64,000 bases of DNA from Scomber scombrus (GCF_963691925.1 NC_084976.1:15711235-15775234); one strand, 5' to 3'. Counted from the stretch's first letter, positions 29,348 through 44,102 are shown. A program made the numbers and translations. The notes: generated by a model not told the origin, from the sequence alone.

Positions 29348-32300
29348 TTAGTCGAAGTTGAGTGTGTGGCCGTCGAAGTGGGTGAGCACGTGATTCTCGA
29401 ACACCTTCTGGTCGCAGTCCAGGGGGAACTGCTCGCTGCACATGGGGCAGATTTTCCAGTGGCTCTCCACGTGCTCCTCGAACTTGCTCTGGTCATAGTT
29501 GGGTGGGAAGATGACCTCACACAGTGGACATCGTTTCATGTCCATGCTGCACATGGGAGAGGGTAGGGAGGATAAAAAAGGGAGAGAGAGAAAGCAAATG
29601 TTAATAAGCAGTCAAGTGATGATGTGGGCAAACCAGGAGCACAAGCTAATAAAGAGCATCTGTCTGGTTGCGACGTGGGTGGCCTGCTGCTCGACTAATA
29701 CTGACAAAAGGGGGCCGTGCAGCAGAACAAACACATGTTACAATGCACAGGTTTAGAAACTGTAGGGTCTGCAAACTTGGACAGCATCTATGAGAGTTGA
29801 GGCATGTGAGGGTCTGTTACCTGGGATCAAAGCAAAAGGCAGTTTGTCCATCGTTCACAAATGGGCTGTGGGTTTCAGTTGTTGTGGGCTGTTCATTGGT
29901 ATTACCCTTGAAAAGAAAGGTGAAGAGATTTTTTTTTTTTATCCACAAACTCCAAGACAAAAAGTGGGTTCTTAAGTATGTAACTGCACACTGGTTCTGG
30001 GAGTGAGGCTTACGTTGTTGTTTTGCTTTTCCTCTGACTCCTCGGGGCCCTCTGGCCGGCTGTGATTGCGGGTGGGTTGGATACACACCACATTGCTGTC
30101 CCAAGAGGGCGGTCCCACAGGGGGGAGTCTAAGCAGCTGGTCATCTGAGAACTCCTCATCTGCCTCATCTACAGGGAGAGACATAGCTATTGTAAACAAA
30201 AGCCAATAATTTCTAAAATTGTTACTGTGAAACCGTGTCTGAACAGCAAAAGACAGATTACTTTCAGAAAATAAAAACCAACCTTTTGAGTCTGACATGG
30301 AGTAAGGGTTCCCAAAATGCAGCTTGCTGGGGCTCTGAGAGACTAGCAGAGGGGTGGGAGCATCCTGGGTGTAAGGGACAGGATACTGCAGGAATAAAGG
30401 CACACTGGACTGGATACACTCCATACTGGTTTTCTCACTGCCCCCCTGATCCCCCTTCCTGTTGCTGTTGGCGCTGCCCTTCTGAAGCTCCTGGGGAAGA
30501 AACAGCAGAATTCAAGCTATTTTTACAGCAAACACCAGAGGCAAAAATGAAATGCCACCATGGGCATCAATGTATTTAGTAAGGAGCTCCACATCTCTGT
30601 GTTTCCCAGCAATGTGTCACTGCTTATAATCACACAGCAGCTCCTGAGCTGTGACTTCTTGCTTTTTCTCTTGCTCACACAGTTTAATTAGCACCTTCAT
30701 TAAAAAAGAAACTCTTCTCATTTTCAAAGGGAACAGGACTCTGTGTTTTATTGATGTTAGTTGCAGACGCCAGTTTAATTTACAGTCTAAACCTCAAATT
30801 GGGTCATTCTGCTCCTCTTAGCTGTAACAGCATTACCTCGGAGCAATATTTTAGGTCAGTGAGGACCTTGCTGTGGTCCAAAGTAATGGAATGGAAAACA
30901 AGAACTCATTTACTTTGCTTCTACAATTACAGAGGCATATTAAACACAGACCAAATTGGGAGAGGGAAAATGGCAGGGGAATGGCACTTTTCTGGGAATT
31001 TTCTGGGTGGAAGAAGTCTATAAAGGAGAAAATGAAAGCTGTCACTAACCCCCTCCAGTTTTTCCTTCTCTTTCACAACAAGTGCTAGTGTGTCCTTCAG
31101 TTCCTTCAGCTCCCGTCCCTTCTCTGCTATCTGGCTCTGGATTTTTTTTTAAAAGGGCACAAACAAAAAAAGAGAGGAATGAAGACATGCTGACTGAAAA
31201 ATGCATTGATGAAATACTCACAGACTTCAGTGCATGACATTAATTGATCTCAGCCATAAAAGCCTTCCCTTTGCTGAGAACTGATTTATGTACAATACCG
31301 CTCAAAGCAAAACAACCTGTTTGAATTCCTCTGAGACACTAAGCAAATATCCGCCTGACCTGAGCCAAGCACAGCATTAGCCAGGCAACTGGAGAAGACT
31401 CCTCCGAGCCGGGCTTAGCGTGTCTCCAGAGCCTGACATAAACAGCAGTAAAATGTCGTCTCACAGATAGGCTTGCTCATAAACAACACTGTCAGAGAGG
31501 ACTGTGTTCAAGGGGAGAGATATCATCAAAGGCTTGATTCCTGAGCTAGACCAGCCATACACAGTGGTTTAAAACACAGAAGTGTCCAAAGGCAGTCTGA
31601 GTGCTGTGCTAAGTGTCTGTGCTCTTGACTCTCTGTAAGTTAAACCAACCTTGCAGCGGTCTTCCTCTGATGCAAATTGCAGCTTCAGGTTCTCATTGGT
31701 CTTCAGTTGCTCCTTAAATTTCACCTCCATCTTGGCCAGCTCATCAGCAAACATGCAGCTACGCTCCTTCTCCTCCTAAAGGGCGATCAACCAAACCTCT
31801 TATCATCATATTCCTCTATCTCACAATCCAGAGAGCACACATCACACCTTTATACCACATAAATGCTTCACGACAGGGTGTCAGGATCTCATCTGGGGAT
31901 GCAAAAAAATTCAGTTCTTACCATCAGCATCTGCTTGCATTTCCTGTATTTGTCGTTCCTGTCGGACGCCTCTCTGCTTATGCCTTTGAGCTTCTCCTGG
32001 ATGATGGCTTCCAGCATGGGATCTGCAGAACCTGGACTCCCTGTGAAGACAGTGAAGGCAAGTCAGACAGTTTTCCTGAGGCAAAGCAACAAAGTGTATA
32101 AATACATATTTTTTTAATTTTAGTTAATCTTTTGATCATCAAAACTACTGAAGCAATTAATCTAAATTACTTGTTTGCAGTATAAACACTATCGAAAAAC
32201 AACACTGAAAGCATATTGATAAAGACTGTAATGTATCATGTCTTTATAACCCGACGCCATTCCAATATATCAGAAGTTCAGAGTCCCTACTTAAACCCCT

Positions 32301-35300
32301 GACTGACTGATTTCAGAGGAAATACAAGGCAAAGGCAAGGCAAACATCAAAGAAACTACATTGAGATTTAAAGGCAATTATTCACCCCATAAATTAAAAT
32401 GTAGTATAATTAGACATAGGTACCTGGCACAGATGTGTCTGGACTCACAGATGCAGGTACTGTGGTGATCTCTTGTGATGAGCTTCTCTTCTGATCCTAC
32501 AGACAGGAAGAAATCAAATTCATTTGGATATTGACTAAATGTAATAATAATAAAAAGGGTAGTGAATGAAACTGTAAATTCCTGCAAGCCTGAGCTGGAT
32601 GTGTATACAGCAAAATTACATAACAAATGACATCAAAAAAATAAGCAACTGAGATTATATTAAATTTGTGTGTTAATTTTACATACAGACATTAAACTGT
32701 GCATGTGTAAATGTCACATAGTAAGATGATAAAGATGTATTTATCCAAGTCTGCTTTGCTATTAATTATTCTCAAAACATCCGCACTGCAGTGTATTTAT
32801 CTATCAAGTTCTGTTCTTTCACTTGTTGGGGCATGTATGTACTGTAGTACGTCTGCCGGTATCATGTGGGACCTACCCCTTGCTGTTCAGAGAGCTTAAG
32901 CACTTGTTTTTGCAGTCGCTGACATTCCTTGTATTTTTCCTTGTAGTGTTCTGCGGCCATGTGCAGACGCAGCTTCAGGTCCTCCACTTCCCTCTGCAGC
33001 TCTGCTAAAACAGCTGGGTCTGCAGCAGCCTCTTCCTCTGCTTTGGCCTGGTAACATCGAGTCGGAAAGATCAGACACCAAACACAGTAAATACAGAAAT
33101 ATAATTGTTGGTACCAGTAAGTTCCCTTACTATTGTGAGTGATTAATCTACAAAGTCTATTAGTCTTTCTCATAAGTGTTAGCTTTCAAAACAGGTGCCC
33201 CCAAATGATTCCTCAGTTAAAGTTTGGTTGACTTGTCCTATGCATGCCATCAGTAAAAGGCAGCTGTGGATCTGTTTTTTGGGTTAGGGGTTAGGGTCAT
33301 TTTTATTTGAAATATAATACGTTATACATACTTTCATCGTACTTATGGACAAACATATTAATTTGATAACAAGTATCCTTTCTTAACAAATCCTGACTTG
33401 CAGGTTTATCATCATCCTTACAGCTTCCTGCTTGGCCTCTGTGTTCATCTGCTCTACCAGGCACTCCAGACGGACACATTGGGCATGAGCTTCAGCTTTG
33501 GCCTGCCGGAGGGCATCGACCTCCAACTTCATGTGATACAGTTCAGACATGGTGCGGTCGCGGGTACTAGAGGCATCTCGCAACTCAGCAGCCAGTAAGG
33601 TGGAGTGCTGCTGGTTAGCCTGGAGCTGCTCCTCCTTCTGTCGCAGTTGCTCCTTCAGGGCCTTCATATCTCCCTGCCAGAAATAAACACCTTTTAGATG
33701 AAGGTTCAATTTCCGCCTGGCTAGGATTTTCCTATGTTCTTATGATTGCTTAATCTAAGAATAAATCATATTCAATACTGTATATAACAAATGTATCTAT
33801 GTGTTGTAACTCTTAAGCTTTAAAACAAAGTGTTTGTACCAGGGGGGAAACTTTGGCCAAGATCTCTCTGTACTGTTTCTCCTTCTCAGTGAGGCACGCC
33901 TGCAGGCGTCCCACCTCTTCTTTAAACTGAGCAATGGTGTTTTCCTTATTCACATCCACAGACTTCAGCATCTGCAGCTCTGCACTCAGTTTGGTGTTCT
34001 CCAACTCTCGGTTTTTCAGGTGAATCTGGTGTACACACACCCACAGATGTAAACACATGGCCACACACACATGAAGAAAAAATTATAAAACACAAGAAAG
34101 TTTCAAAACATAGAGCTGTAATCTTTTGCTTCATCCAACAACAATCATGTTCATGTACCAACGAGCATATGACTATTAAAATAAATGTTGCATGACCTCA
34201 ATTACAAAGCAGAGATTGAGATAGGTCCATAAAGTTTTCCTCGTGCAACAGCCCTAGTGTTATGGTGCAAGTTAAATTAAGTTTTTGACGCAATTTCCGT
34301 GGCGACAGTATAGTGTGTGGCACTCCCAGTTCCTGTGCAGTGCCACCACAACAAAGAGACAGAAACACCAGACAGACCAGAGAAAGACAGAAAAAGGCAT
34401 GCCCTATTTAGACTAAGCGTTTGGGCAAAAGTATCCAAAAAAATCACAGAAGTAAAAAGCAAAAAGCTAAAAACAGGAAATATCAATTAACTGGACCTCC
34501 AATTTAGGGGAATCTATTATAAAAATGTTGTAAATTGCACACATTGTAAAGCGGTCACTAAATATAAAATTCAACCGAACCACTGCTAACGTCATTACCC
34601 ACGCTGACAACCAGGCCCAATGTGTAAATGATCATGTTCCTTATGGCTACAGACCTGAACCTTGCCATTCTATGCTTTTAATAATCTTTGAGTGACAACA
34701 CAAGACTTTTGAAGATTAACAGGAGACACATTATCAGAATGTCACTCTTTTAAAGTAAATAAATGCAAGAAATGAGTTCATACTACCAATACTTTACCTT
34801 GTAGAGTTCCTTCTCATCCTTCTCATTCTTGAGATGAGATTCAAGTGCCTCCTTCTCTGCTGTAAGTTTCTTCACTCTATCCTTCAGACTAAGGAACAGA
34901 TCATAAAAATTGTTAGTAATATTATATCACCCTTTACAATATTTTTTAAAACATCCAATATTTGGTATAATTGATAAGTTCCCCCTGCTTATTACCACAC
35001 AGTCTAAAGTAACCAAGTTGATACATACATCTCTGTGCACAAAAGCATGAGCAGCAAATGAATTTGCAACTAATCCTCAAATCCTGAACCCACCTGTCCA
35101 GCTCAGTTTCCTTTTGTAGACCCTTCTGGGTGACCCCAATCAGGTCTTCTTCCAGCTGTAACACCCTGGCTGTGGCCTCCTCCAGCCTCCTCTTAACTTC
35201 CTCTTTCTCCTCTTGCAAGGCCTGGGCAGAATTCTGCACCTCCTGGGAGACAATAAAATATACTGTTGGGAACCAGAAGAGTAAAACTTTAAAATTTGAC

Positions 35301-38300
35301 GGTGTTGGTTTTTTCATCCTTTTTATCTTTACTTTTAAAAAATCTGATATCAAAACCTTATCTAATAAATATAATTACATCAAAATATGTGCCAAGACTG
35401 GTCTGGATGTATTTAATGTCTGAAATGGTGAGAAATATTAGCTTCCTAAACTCTGTCTGTTTTCAAGCTGAAAGTTTGCCTGAAATTGTCTAAATAAAAA
35501 TGAACATTATGCCCCGATGCAATGTTTTCAAACTATAATAAGTACTTTTTTAAAACACCAATGTATTTATTCCTATTCTTCTTTTCATGTTGTATGTTAA
35601 ATCTGTTGGTGGATGAGGGTTAAAGATGACATTAAAAAAAAGCAAAAGGAACAATTTTGTTTATAGACAGAATTTTGGAATCTTTATATTCACACCACAT
35701 AAAAAAACATATAAAAAGTATAACCATAAAATTAACAGCCACAAAATCTGTAATCATGTTTTCATCTGAAAGCTGTTTTAAAACCATCAGATTTATGGCA
35801 AAGGACAGCAAAATGAATTATTACTGACACTGCTTTTAAGACTTAATGTTATGCCATAAAAACTGAATTACAACTTTGATAATACAGACATTCATATCTG
35901 TCAGAGTCTGATTTATTCGCTTAGTGGATCGCAAGATCGGATAGCTTTGCATATTCGCAGTCATTCGCTAGGGGGTGCTAAGAGACTGTTTGGCCAAATG
36001 TAAAAGTGGCCGTGGAGGAACCACAAGATCTAGAAAAGAGAAATAATCATAGAACTTATTACTCGCCAGAAAGTGTTGTTCAATTAAGAACCAATTAAAA
36101 CTAAACAGAAACTAAAAGGCTCTTTTGTTTAAGTCAGTAAAGGAGCAACAAACATGACTTTCCCCTCCTTACTGCTGGCACTACCATCTTTAAAAGCTGA
36201 CTCAGTTCATTCTAAGCTTACTTGGTTCTCCCTTTTCAGCTGGGCGCATGTCTCCTTTTCCTGCTCACACTCCTTCTGCAAGCTCTCCTTCTCTGCTTCC
36301 AGCTGCTCTTTCTCTTGCTGCAGGAGAGCCATGTTTGTGATCAGCTCATCTTTCTCTCTCTGGGCTTCTTCCACCTTTTGCTGCAGAGAAAGAAAAATAA
36401 TTCAAGCTGTTTTAGGCCACTTAATAATTTACTAACAAAGTAAACCAACATGCACTAATAAAATATATTCTTCAAAGCTGTGCATTGTGTCCATGTCAAA
36501 TTATTTGAGCTTAGAGGTTAAAATAGCACTGTTAGATCTTCACTGTACCTCAAGGAAGCTGGCCTTGGTGGTGACCACCAGGATGTCAGAGTTGCATTCA
36601 TCCTCCACAGTCAGCAGCTCATCCTCTGAAGGGCTGCTGGCACGAAACAGGAACGGAGTGCTGGCTCCACGGATCTCTCCTTTGTGGGTCACATAGCAGA
36701 ACTGGTAGAACTCGCCATCATCATTGGGTACATAATATCCTGAGGAAAAACGACAGCCAGTGAGCTCAGTACAGTAGCACAGAGGAGTGAGGGTGAAGAT
36801 ATTCATCCATAATGATAAAAACAGACTTGTGTCCTAAGATTAACTCCACACGTGTGTACTTAGTTCAGGTACACATTTGTAATTGAACTAACAACGCAAA
36901 TGTTGTGCTGTAGTGTTTAAGTGAGCTTGGGAACACTAAGAATTTGTGATACTGTGGGTTTTAAATCTAAAAAGGAAATATAACATGTATCTCCCCCCTT
37001 TTGTCACTTTCCATTACTTTTTTAATAAAGTACTAAAAAAAAGATATAAAAACACACATAAACTGAAATGTGATTAACACCTGAACAGAGATGTGAGTGG
37101 AAAGTTTCTCATTTAACTCTATTCATGGATTTTTAACAATCCTCTGAGTGGCCCTGTGGCATGTGGTTATTAAAAGGTGTCAAAGTTATATAAAACTATG
37201 GTATGATCTTACCCTGAAAGACCACTGTTCTGTTGACTGCGGTGCCTTCCACATAGCTGTCGGGGAGAGGTGACCACAAGAATGTGTAATAGTCTCTCGC
37301 TGTGCTCCAACCAACCTGTGAGACATTGTGGGGAATCCATTCAACCAGACGCTCTCACCACATCAGTGTAGGATAATAACAATGAAGGATTAACAGGGAG
37401 ACTTCCTAGAATCCACAAAGGGCCACTTCCAGAATATCTCAAACTTGTTTATTACAGTAATCATGGCGCGTTCAATATATGTCGGTATGATAGAGTAAGA
37501 ACATGCCAACTGTGATTTTTTTATTTCCAAAGAAAAAAAACAATTTCTATGAACAACTCCAACTCCTGGTCACCATCTGCATGTCACCCGGCCCATGTCA
37601 TGAACAAGCCTAACCGTGGAAATGTAGCTACAACTCACTTCTAACAGGAAGAGGAAAATAGGTGAAAATTTTACACATAGGCGACTTGAAAATGAAAACC
37701 AAAATGTAATTATATGTATTTTATGTGTTGTTAAGTGATGGCTGATGGGAGAAAATACATCCATGACTTCAGCCTGGTGCCATAAAACTGTCAAACAAAA
37801 TCAGAGTCACTTCGAGCTGGCTGGCTTTCGGTGTGCACACTCAAGCACACAGATGCATCCACAACAAACCCAGTCAGGACTGACTAAATCAAGAGCATTC
37901 TGCCAAAAAACTAACTTTAAGCTGTGATGTAACTTAAAAAAAACGTGTAACTTATTTTTAAAATACTCATGCAGACATATAATGTTTTAATATAGTGTTG
38001 CTTTTGAGGCAGGTGTTTTTTCACTATATGGGCAGTTTACTTTCTGCCTGTGTAAAAACAGCGTACAGCTACAATACTGCAAGTGTTTGTCAGAGCCAGA
38101 GATAGAAGGCCCTGGTGCTCCAAAACCCCCCAATTGTTAGCAGTGCAGTTCCAGCCTCCAGCAGTAAAGAACAGGAAGCAATTAAAACATGCACCTAGTT
38201 AGTGAGTGTCATTACTGAAGGCTGGCCTTCACCAGTCCACTCATTAGAGCTGCAGAGGTGGTGGGTGAAAACTCTGAGGAACTCTTTCACTTACAGCAGA

Positions 38301-40857
38301 CTGGCCTACAATGTGTATAAAAAGGAGGACAGGAGGTAGAGACGGTGTAGAGCTGCCATTAAGAAAAACTGCACTGTGGATACAGGCCACACTGCAAGGC
38401 TAAAATCTCTGAAACCATACAAGCAGTTACAGGATTATCATAGAGCGACATGTATTTGGCTTAAACGTGAAATTTCAACAGCATTCCAACAAAGCCATAC
38501 TTTACAGAAAGTTGACAGAAGCCGATGGCAATGTTGCGGCAGGAGGTAATGTATTGTCCATGTGCCAGTTAGGCTGAATAAATTCGGGAGCGAGTTGTTC
38601 ATGAATCATACAGTGAGGTTGTGCTTGGAGACAGGTTAATTATAAAGCTGTGCCTGCTTTCTCCTAGGCCACTCTAACAACCTGTTCCAACAACATTCCT
38701 GTGTGAACCCTAGACCAGCTCGCATCGTGCAGTATGGTAAATGTTCCAACATCAAAGGGCCAAATGCTGCAAATGTCCACGTGACAAGAGCGAGAACCTG
38801 TCGCTCATCTATTTATCATCAGTAGCATATTTGGTTTTTGTTTGACTTGCCAGGTAAAAGTATATAATTTAAACATTTGTAAATTATGTTAGGTTGACAT
38901 GTTAAAGCATTCATTAAAGATAATTCCTTTTCAATTTAGTAAGAATTCTTCAGCCTTATAATTCTTTCAACCAACTCACTGATGTGTGCTGACATGACTG
39001 AACCATATGATATTTTATAGTCTGGCCTGCGTCATTTAACAAAGCAGATCTGAAACATGCACTATACTCAGATCACAAGCGGTAGAATAAGAATTCACTC
39101 TCCTTGACTGGGAGCAAGTAGCAACTCAATGTGAGTTAAGAAGCTAACACTGATGTACAGTGTATCCAGGTATCACTAAGCATGCAAACGCGAGAACTTG
39201 GCACCGATCGTCTCATCTGTCGGCGCTGCCCGGACATTTACACGATTTATGATCCTGTACTCAAGACTTTTCCATCTCAGCTCTGGGTTTTAGAGGCTAG
39301 AGAAATTAGTCATTTTAAGATCTATACTGCCAGTTGGTGCCTACCTTAAGGCTAAACACAATGTGGGGTGGTATATCCAGCTACAACAAGAGTGCTGAAT
39401 CCAGTCTTTCACCAGCCTCCAGACATTACCTGATCCACCTCCAGTAGCCTAACGTGACCTAATTTCTCAGTGAGACTCTGCAAAAACCTCTGTGCACATT
39501 TTAGAAATCCACAAAAGTGTCATGAATAACACAGACACTGTTTCTGTTTCCTAGATATTATTTTTTCCAGACACCAAATAAATGTAAGGATTTAATTAAT
39601 ATCACAAAGGCATCAGCAATTTCATTTTCTGCATTGTTGGCAAAATTCCTCAAAAAATGTCTTGGCTAGGTTCATGGCATTACAGTATGCATGCAGAAGA
39701 AGTGATACAAGCCTATTTCTGACTTCCACTCAATGAAAAAATGTGCAGTCATAAAGTGTGTGCTTGCACTTTAGACTCATATTACTCTGTCCAACAGTTA
39801 TAAAATCTTATTTGAATATTCATTTAATGGTTGTTAACACACAAGAGCCCTGCATTAAACAACATGATAATCTTTGAGACCTTATTTAATGGTGTTGTTG
39901 TACTGGACTGCATTATATCAACATATATATCATATATACTATGAATACATAAGAGTCAGAATATTAGAAAAGCCTCTTTCACATCTGTACAGGTTAAACT
40001 AGTAATCTCAGTAACTGCATGTGTGATTTATCTCTAAAAAATAAATAATACATTGTCCCTACAGCCAGACAATGGATTTCTCTCAAAAGTTTAACCTAAC
40101 TGTCCTCTTTAATAACAACAGAGAATCATTCATCACTAGAAGTACATTAGTTCGATTTTTCTGATATGGTCTGATTTATTCACAGCTTCCAACTCATCCC
40201 TGGGAAGTAAAAAGCATGTTGGTCTGGAGAAGCCTGAAGCCATATGCTTCTGCCTACATCTAGTTTTTACTACAGATTAGACTAAAATAAATTACTCCCA
40301 CTGTATAGTGGATTTAATGTCCTCCTATAACTAGATCCATGTGGGACACTCTCGTGCGTGGTGTGGTGGGGTCAAAAAGCTCTTTCTTCATGTCAAGCTC
40401 ATTCTTCAAATAAACATGATGATGGCTGACTCTCAATCCTTTTCACTATATTAATAATACTTTGTTACCACATTTTTATTACAATCTCAGCAATATAATA
40501 TAATCCGAAGGAGGTGAGTGGGGCGGTATCATACAGTATGTCAGAGATTTACTTTGCCATGCATCATACACAATATTATCTACTCTATAGGTAATACAAA
40601 CATACTACTACTACTGACATTCATTTATACTTTGCATTTTCCTCAGAGGCTTTTATAATACATTGAATAGGATTATTCACCTTGAATATGCCAACCCAGT
40701 CCTTTGGATGTGGTTTAATGAACTGTGTCAGGGTGTAATGACACTCCAGTGCAGCATGGGGCAGGTAACTCTTCCCTACATTCTGGAAGATGACGTGGGC
40801 GAAGTTTGATGTGTCCATGTTGTTGCCTAATGAAGTCCTGTCCAGAAACAGTGCCAT
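29348..40857 (-). CDS. tax1bp1b: Tax1-binding protein 1, selective autophagy receptor (17 coding exons)
   Basis: Coding exons, 5' to 3' on the minus strand: 40857-40681, 37315-37213, 36739-36549, 36380-36222, 35242-35094, 34888-34798, 34025-33840, 33673-33422, 33047-32877, 32496-32424, 32040-31922, 31775-31650, 31136-31050, 30490-30283, 30168-30014, 29888-29821, 29546-29348. All are GT-AG and phases close to 837 aa (human 789). Residues about 15-140 form the SKICH domain (TSNFAHVIFQNV, HPKDWVGIFKVGW, NDDGEFYQFCYVTHKGEIRG). A non-canonical LIR, LVV, sits at 147-149. Residues about 158-600 are long coiled coil. Two C-terminal ubiquitin-binding C2H2 fingers have C778/C781/H797/H801 and C805/C808/H824/H828. 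Family knowledge: TAX1BP1 links ubiquitinated cargo to LC3/GABARAP and acts with A20 and Itch to restrain NF-kB. Oddities: the second finger lacks PPxY, and there is an extra 29-codon exon (31136-31050). The upstream part of the first coding exon (40874-40858) is 5'UTR. Confidence 0.95.
38080..38760. promoter_or_regulatory. candidate non-coding element, tax1bp1b large intron
   Basis: A repeat-free, higher-complexity tract lies in the 3.4-kb intron between the first two coding exons (37316-40680). It contains TTAATTATAAAG and CATTAGAG homeodomain-type cores and has no coding frame. I see nothing else notable in that intron. The regulatory role is speculative. Confidence 0.2.
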
Positions 40858-42059
40858 AAATCATTCAGCACTGGCTGCAAAGGAAGAGAAAAGCAACAAA
40901 ATATTAGAGAAAAAAATGTAACCACAGAAAAAAACTAAAATACCACTCTTCATGATAATTGATAATGACTGAAGAAGCAATCCAATGTTCAATGCTTGAC
41001 CCAAACTGGCTATTTTAAGAGACAAGTGAGACTACAATTCCATTGTCATTACTATTATTAACTGTATATTTAAACCAAACCTCTATAACTTTGCCAGTGA
41101 AATACAATTTAATGTTTAACCCCTAGAGGCACAGAAAGGGAATTTCACCTCAATATGCTTTATAAGCAAATGCAAGTCATGTAATCCACAACAATAAGCA
41201 GATAAGCAACCATAGGATCAAAAGGCATACATAAAGAAGCAGCATCAATCTAGAAAAGACATAAAGTACATAAAATGATGTAATGAGGGTGTGTGTTTTG
41301 GCGTATGTTTTAGTGTGTGATTATATGTGAACTTGAATGCGAGTGTGAACACACACGTACTGAAGAACACTTGTGTTAAGTTAACTTCTTACAAAAGAGA
41401 GTGAGAGAGAAAGGCCAGTTATAGTCAGATATGATCACATCGAATAGTTAATTACAAGGACTGTTGTTCAGTTCAGTCTCATATTGAGAAGTTAATTCTA
41501 TCTTTTCAGTGCATGGATATTTCTATCTTACATTACACAAAAACATCAACAGTGTCATATGGTATGTGTGTATGTAATGTTTCCCTCTGTTTAAATGTGC
41601 ATAACTTGCAATGACAGAACAGTTCATGGAAAAAATACTGTAACACCACTGTTAACTTGGATTAGTGTGAATAAATGTGTTCTGCAAATGAGTAGCATTG
41701 TCATATTTACAACTATAATATGTAACTATTCCACATGTCTAAAACAACTATACCTATGTTATATATTTTGCTCAGTCGTGTACTTACATTATCATAAATG
41801 TTTCCAACACTTTTCAAATCTAGATAAATCCGTAATTATAATTAAGGTGATGGTCTGTTTCATGTGGTTGCCTGTCAGTGCCATCATGGTGATGTGGTCA
41901 TCCGCCACAAAGGAGTCTATCAAAGAGTACAATATAATACATTGGTGTCGGAGTTCCCCGCATGAAACTCTCTCATAAATTGACTTTTATTCAGTTATAA
42001 GCCACATTTTTAAGATAAACTTTTTTAGATCTTGGTTGTTTTTAACTAAATATATGAAC

Positions 42060-42445
42060 CAGATGAAGGATTCTAGTCATCAGGCGTCAGGATCTTGAGC
42101 TATCTGAGAAACAAGTTGAGGGCTGTCCACTGAACAGCCTTGGAGAAACACTGATTTTTAACGTTGAACTTCTTTTTCAGTGTTTTACCGGTTTTAATCC
42201 TGCTGTACATTTGTTTTGGAGAGGAGGAGACCTCAGCTCCTGGTGAAAAACCTCCTGAACTATGAAGACTGAAGGAATCCTAACTGGGAGAAGCTGACTG
42301 CAATGGTGGATGTTTAACAATGAAGACAACAACTCCCATGATTCCACGCTACTTCACAACGTCATCAAACTATGTCTTTTGTTATTGTTTTGATTGAGAG
42401 ACCTCTAGCAGCAGAAATTACATGTTGTGCATTTAAGATTTTAAG
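42060..42445. repeat. interspersed teleost repeat in tax1bp1b 5' intron
   Basis: The tract ACAACTCCCATGATTCCACG, followed by CTACTTCACAACGTCATC and GTTTTGATTGAGAGACCTCT, matches a repeat I remember as high-copy in percomorph genomes. The left boundary and class are uncertain; it is not coding. The rest of 40875-44100 shows no exons. Confidence 0.45.
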
Positions 42446-44102
42446 CATGCCATTTTTTGTGATTCAAGTTTTTTTTAACTCTATCAACAACAGCGGATAA
42501 CATGTCTGAAACACATGCAAACTGTGTCCCAACCCATAACATGGCTTAAAGCACTAGCCTACAACGGGCAAACTGACTCATGGTGTTGATGAGTCGTTGT
42601 CATGATTTAAAGTCAGAAAATGTCCAAGTTTGCAACCAGGAAGTAAAACGGTTCTTTCTCAGTGATAAACCTATGCAACGTACCAATTTTACAGTAGAAG
42701 TCATAGTTTATCACTTTAAACACACGACAAGCTATGGTAATTACATCCAGATATCTGAAACACCCTTTTTTATGTTTGTACACATTACAGTGGTCTTTTT
42801 AGTGTTCCAGGTTAATTAACAAATGACTAATAACCACCTGATAAATATGTAGAAGAAATGATACCTTTTTATGCAATATTTTCTGAGTTTACAAACTGAA
42901 CAGGATCTCTGAAAACCAAATTAAACAATGATACATATGCATTGGATTGCGTGCTACAGGGGGCAACTAGATGTCTTTTAAATCTGGGTAACATAAGGAA
43001 TCTTTTCCCAACAGCTCTTGAGATTGAGGATTTTGTGAATTGTGAATTTGAGACAGTTTTGCTAAATGAGGTAACCAACCTACCTTCAACAGTGTAAGGA
43101 AGTGATTAAGTAGAGATATTTTGTTACTGTACTTTAAGCTTTCCATTGTTTTCATTTCACTAGTTTTGAAAGTAATAACAGTAACTCATTAACAGGGATG
43201 AATCAACATTTGATTTACATTCGATCCATGAGCACAATTTACACCTGATAATTTACGAATTTGGCTTGTAATAAATGACCATCACTATAATTTAAGTAAT
43301 TGTTCAGCATGGTATCTTTGCTTTAAGTGAAGTAACATTAGATAACATTTGAATTTGTTTTCAGACCACTTTATATCCCTGTCTATTAGTACTGAATAAT
43401 ATCACAGCAACACCTTGTACATTTATTTGATGACATCAGAGACATACTCATGACTCATGACTGACCGACTTTAGATTAAAAGTGACATAATGTTAGACCA
43501 TATGATTGATGTGACCTCTACTTCAGGGTGGACTTTCATCTTCTATTTGGGACTAAGCTCATAAAAAAATGCCCGACATGATTGGGCCTCTGACAGTCAA
43601 CACATTTTCCTCGACGATGACCAGTAATACATTGAATATTGTCATTCTTTGAAATGTCCCAAGTCCCTAATCTGATATTTAATGCTACATACACAATAAA
43701 CTAAACTTCACGCTAGAAACTGAAATTGTTATCTGTAAGGTACAGACTACGAGGCGAGGCCTAATGTGAAATCAGAGATCATATCTGGCTATGCGGCTAG
43801 CAAGCTAACGTTAGCTACATACTTTACAAGACACGTACACGTTAACCGTAAGATTTGGAGACGTTAGTTTCTATGAAGTGTATAAAACTAGCGACCGTAA
43901 CATATTTAGCTGTGAAAACTTAAACACAGAGTGCTATGTTAATACGGTTACAACGTCCTCGACGAAAAACAGAGCAGGACAAGGTTAGCTAACGTAAACA
44001 ACGCTGTCTCTCGAGATAGCCTTTAAAACACACGTCAAACATAGCGAGATTCATCAACAGTGGTTTTATTCGCTACATTTCTATAATAAGCTTTAAACAT
44101 AC

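Noticed and set aside
35965..35980. CTCF-like CGCTAGGGGGTGCTA in a tax1bp1b intron
   Set aside because: The core has a T where C is nearly invariant and the upstream half matches poorly; also isolated from other structure.
41595..41978. 127-codon frame antisense within the tax1bp1b 5' intron
   Set aside because: Composition is non-coding, no homology recognised, and it adjoins an interspersed repeat.
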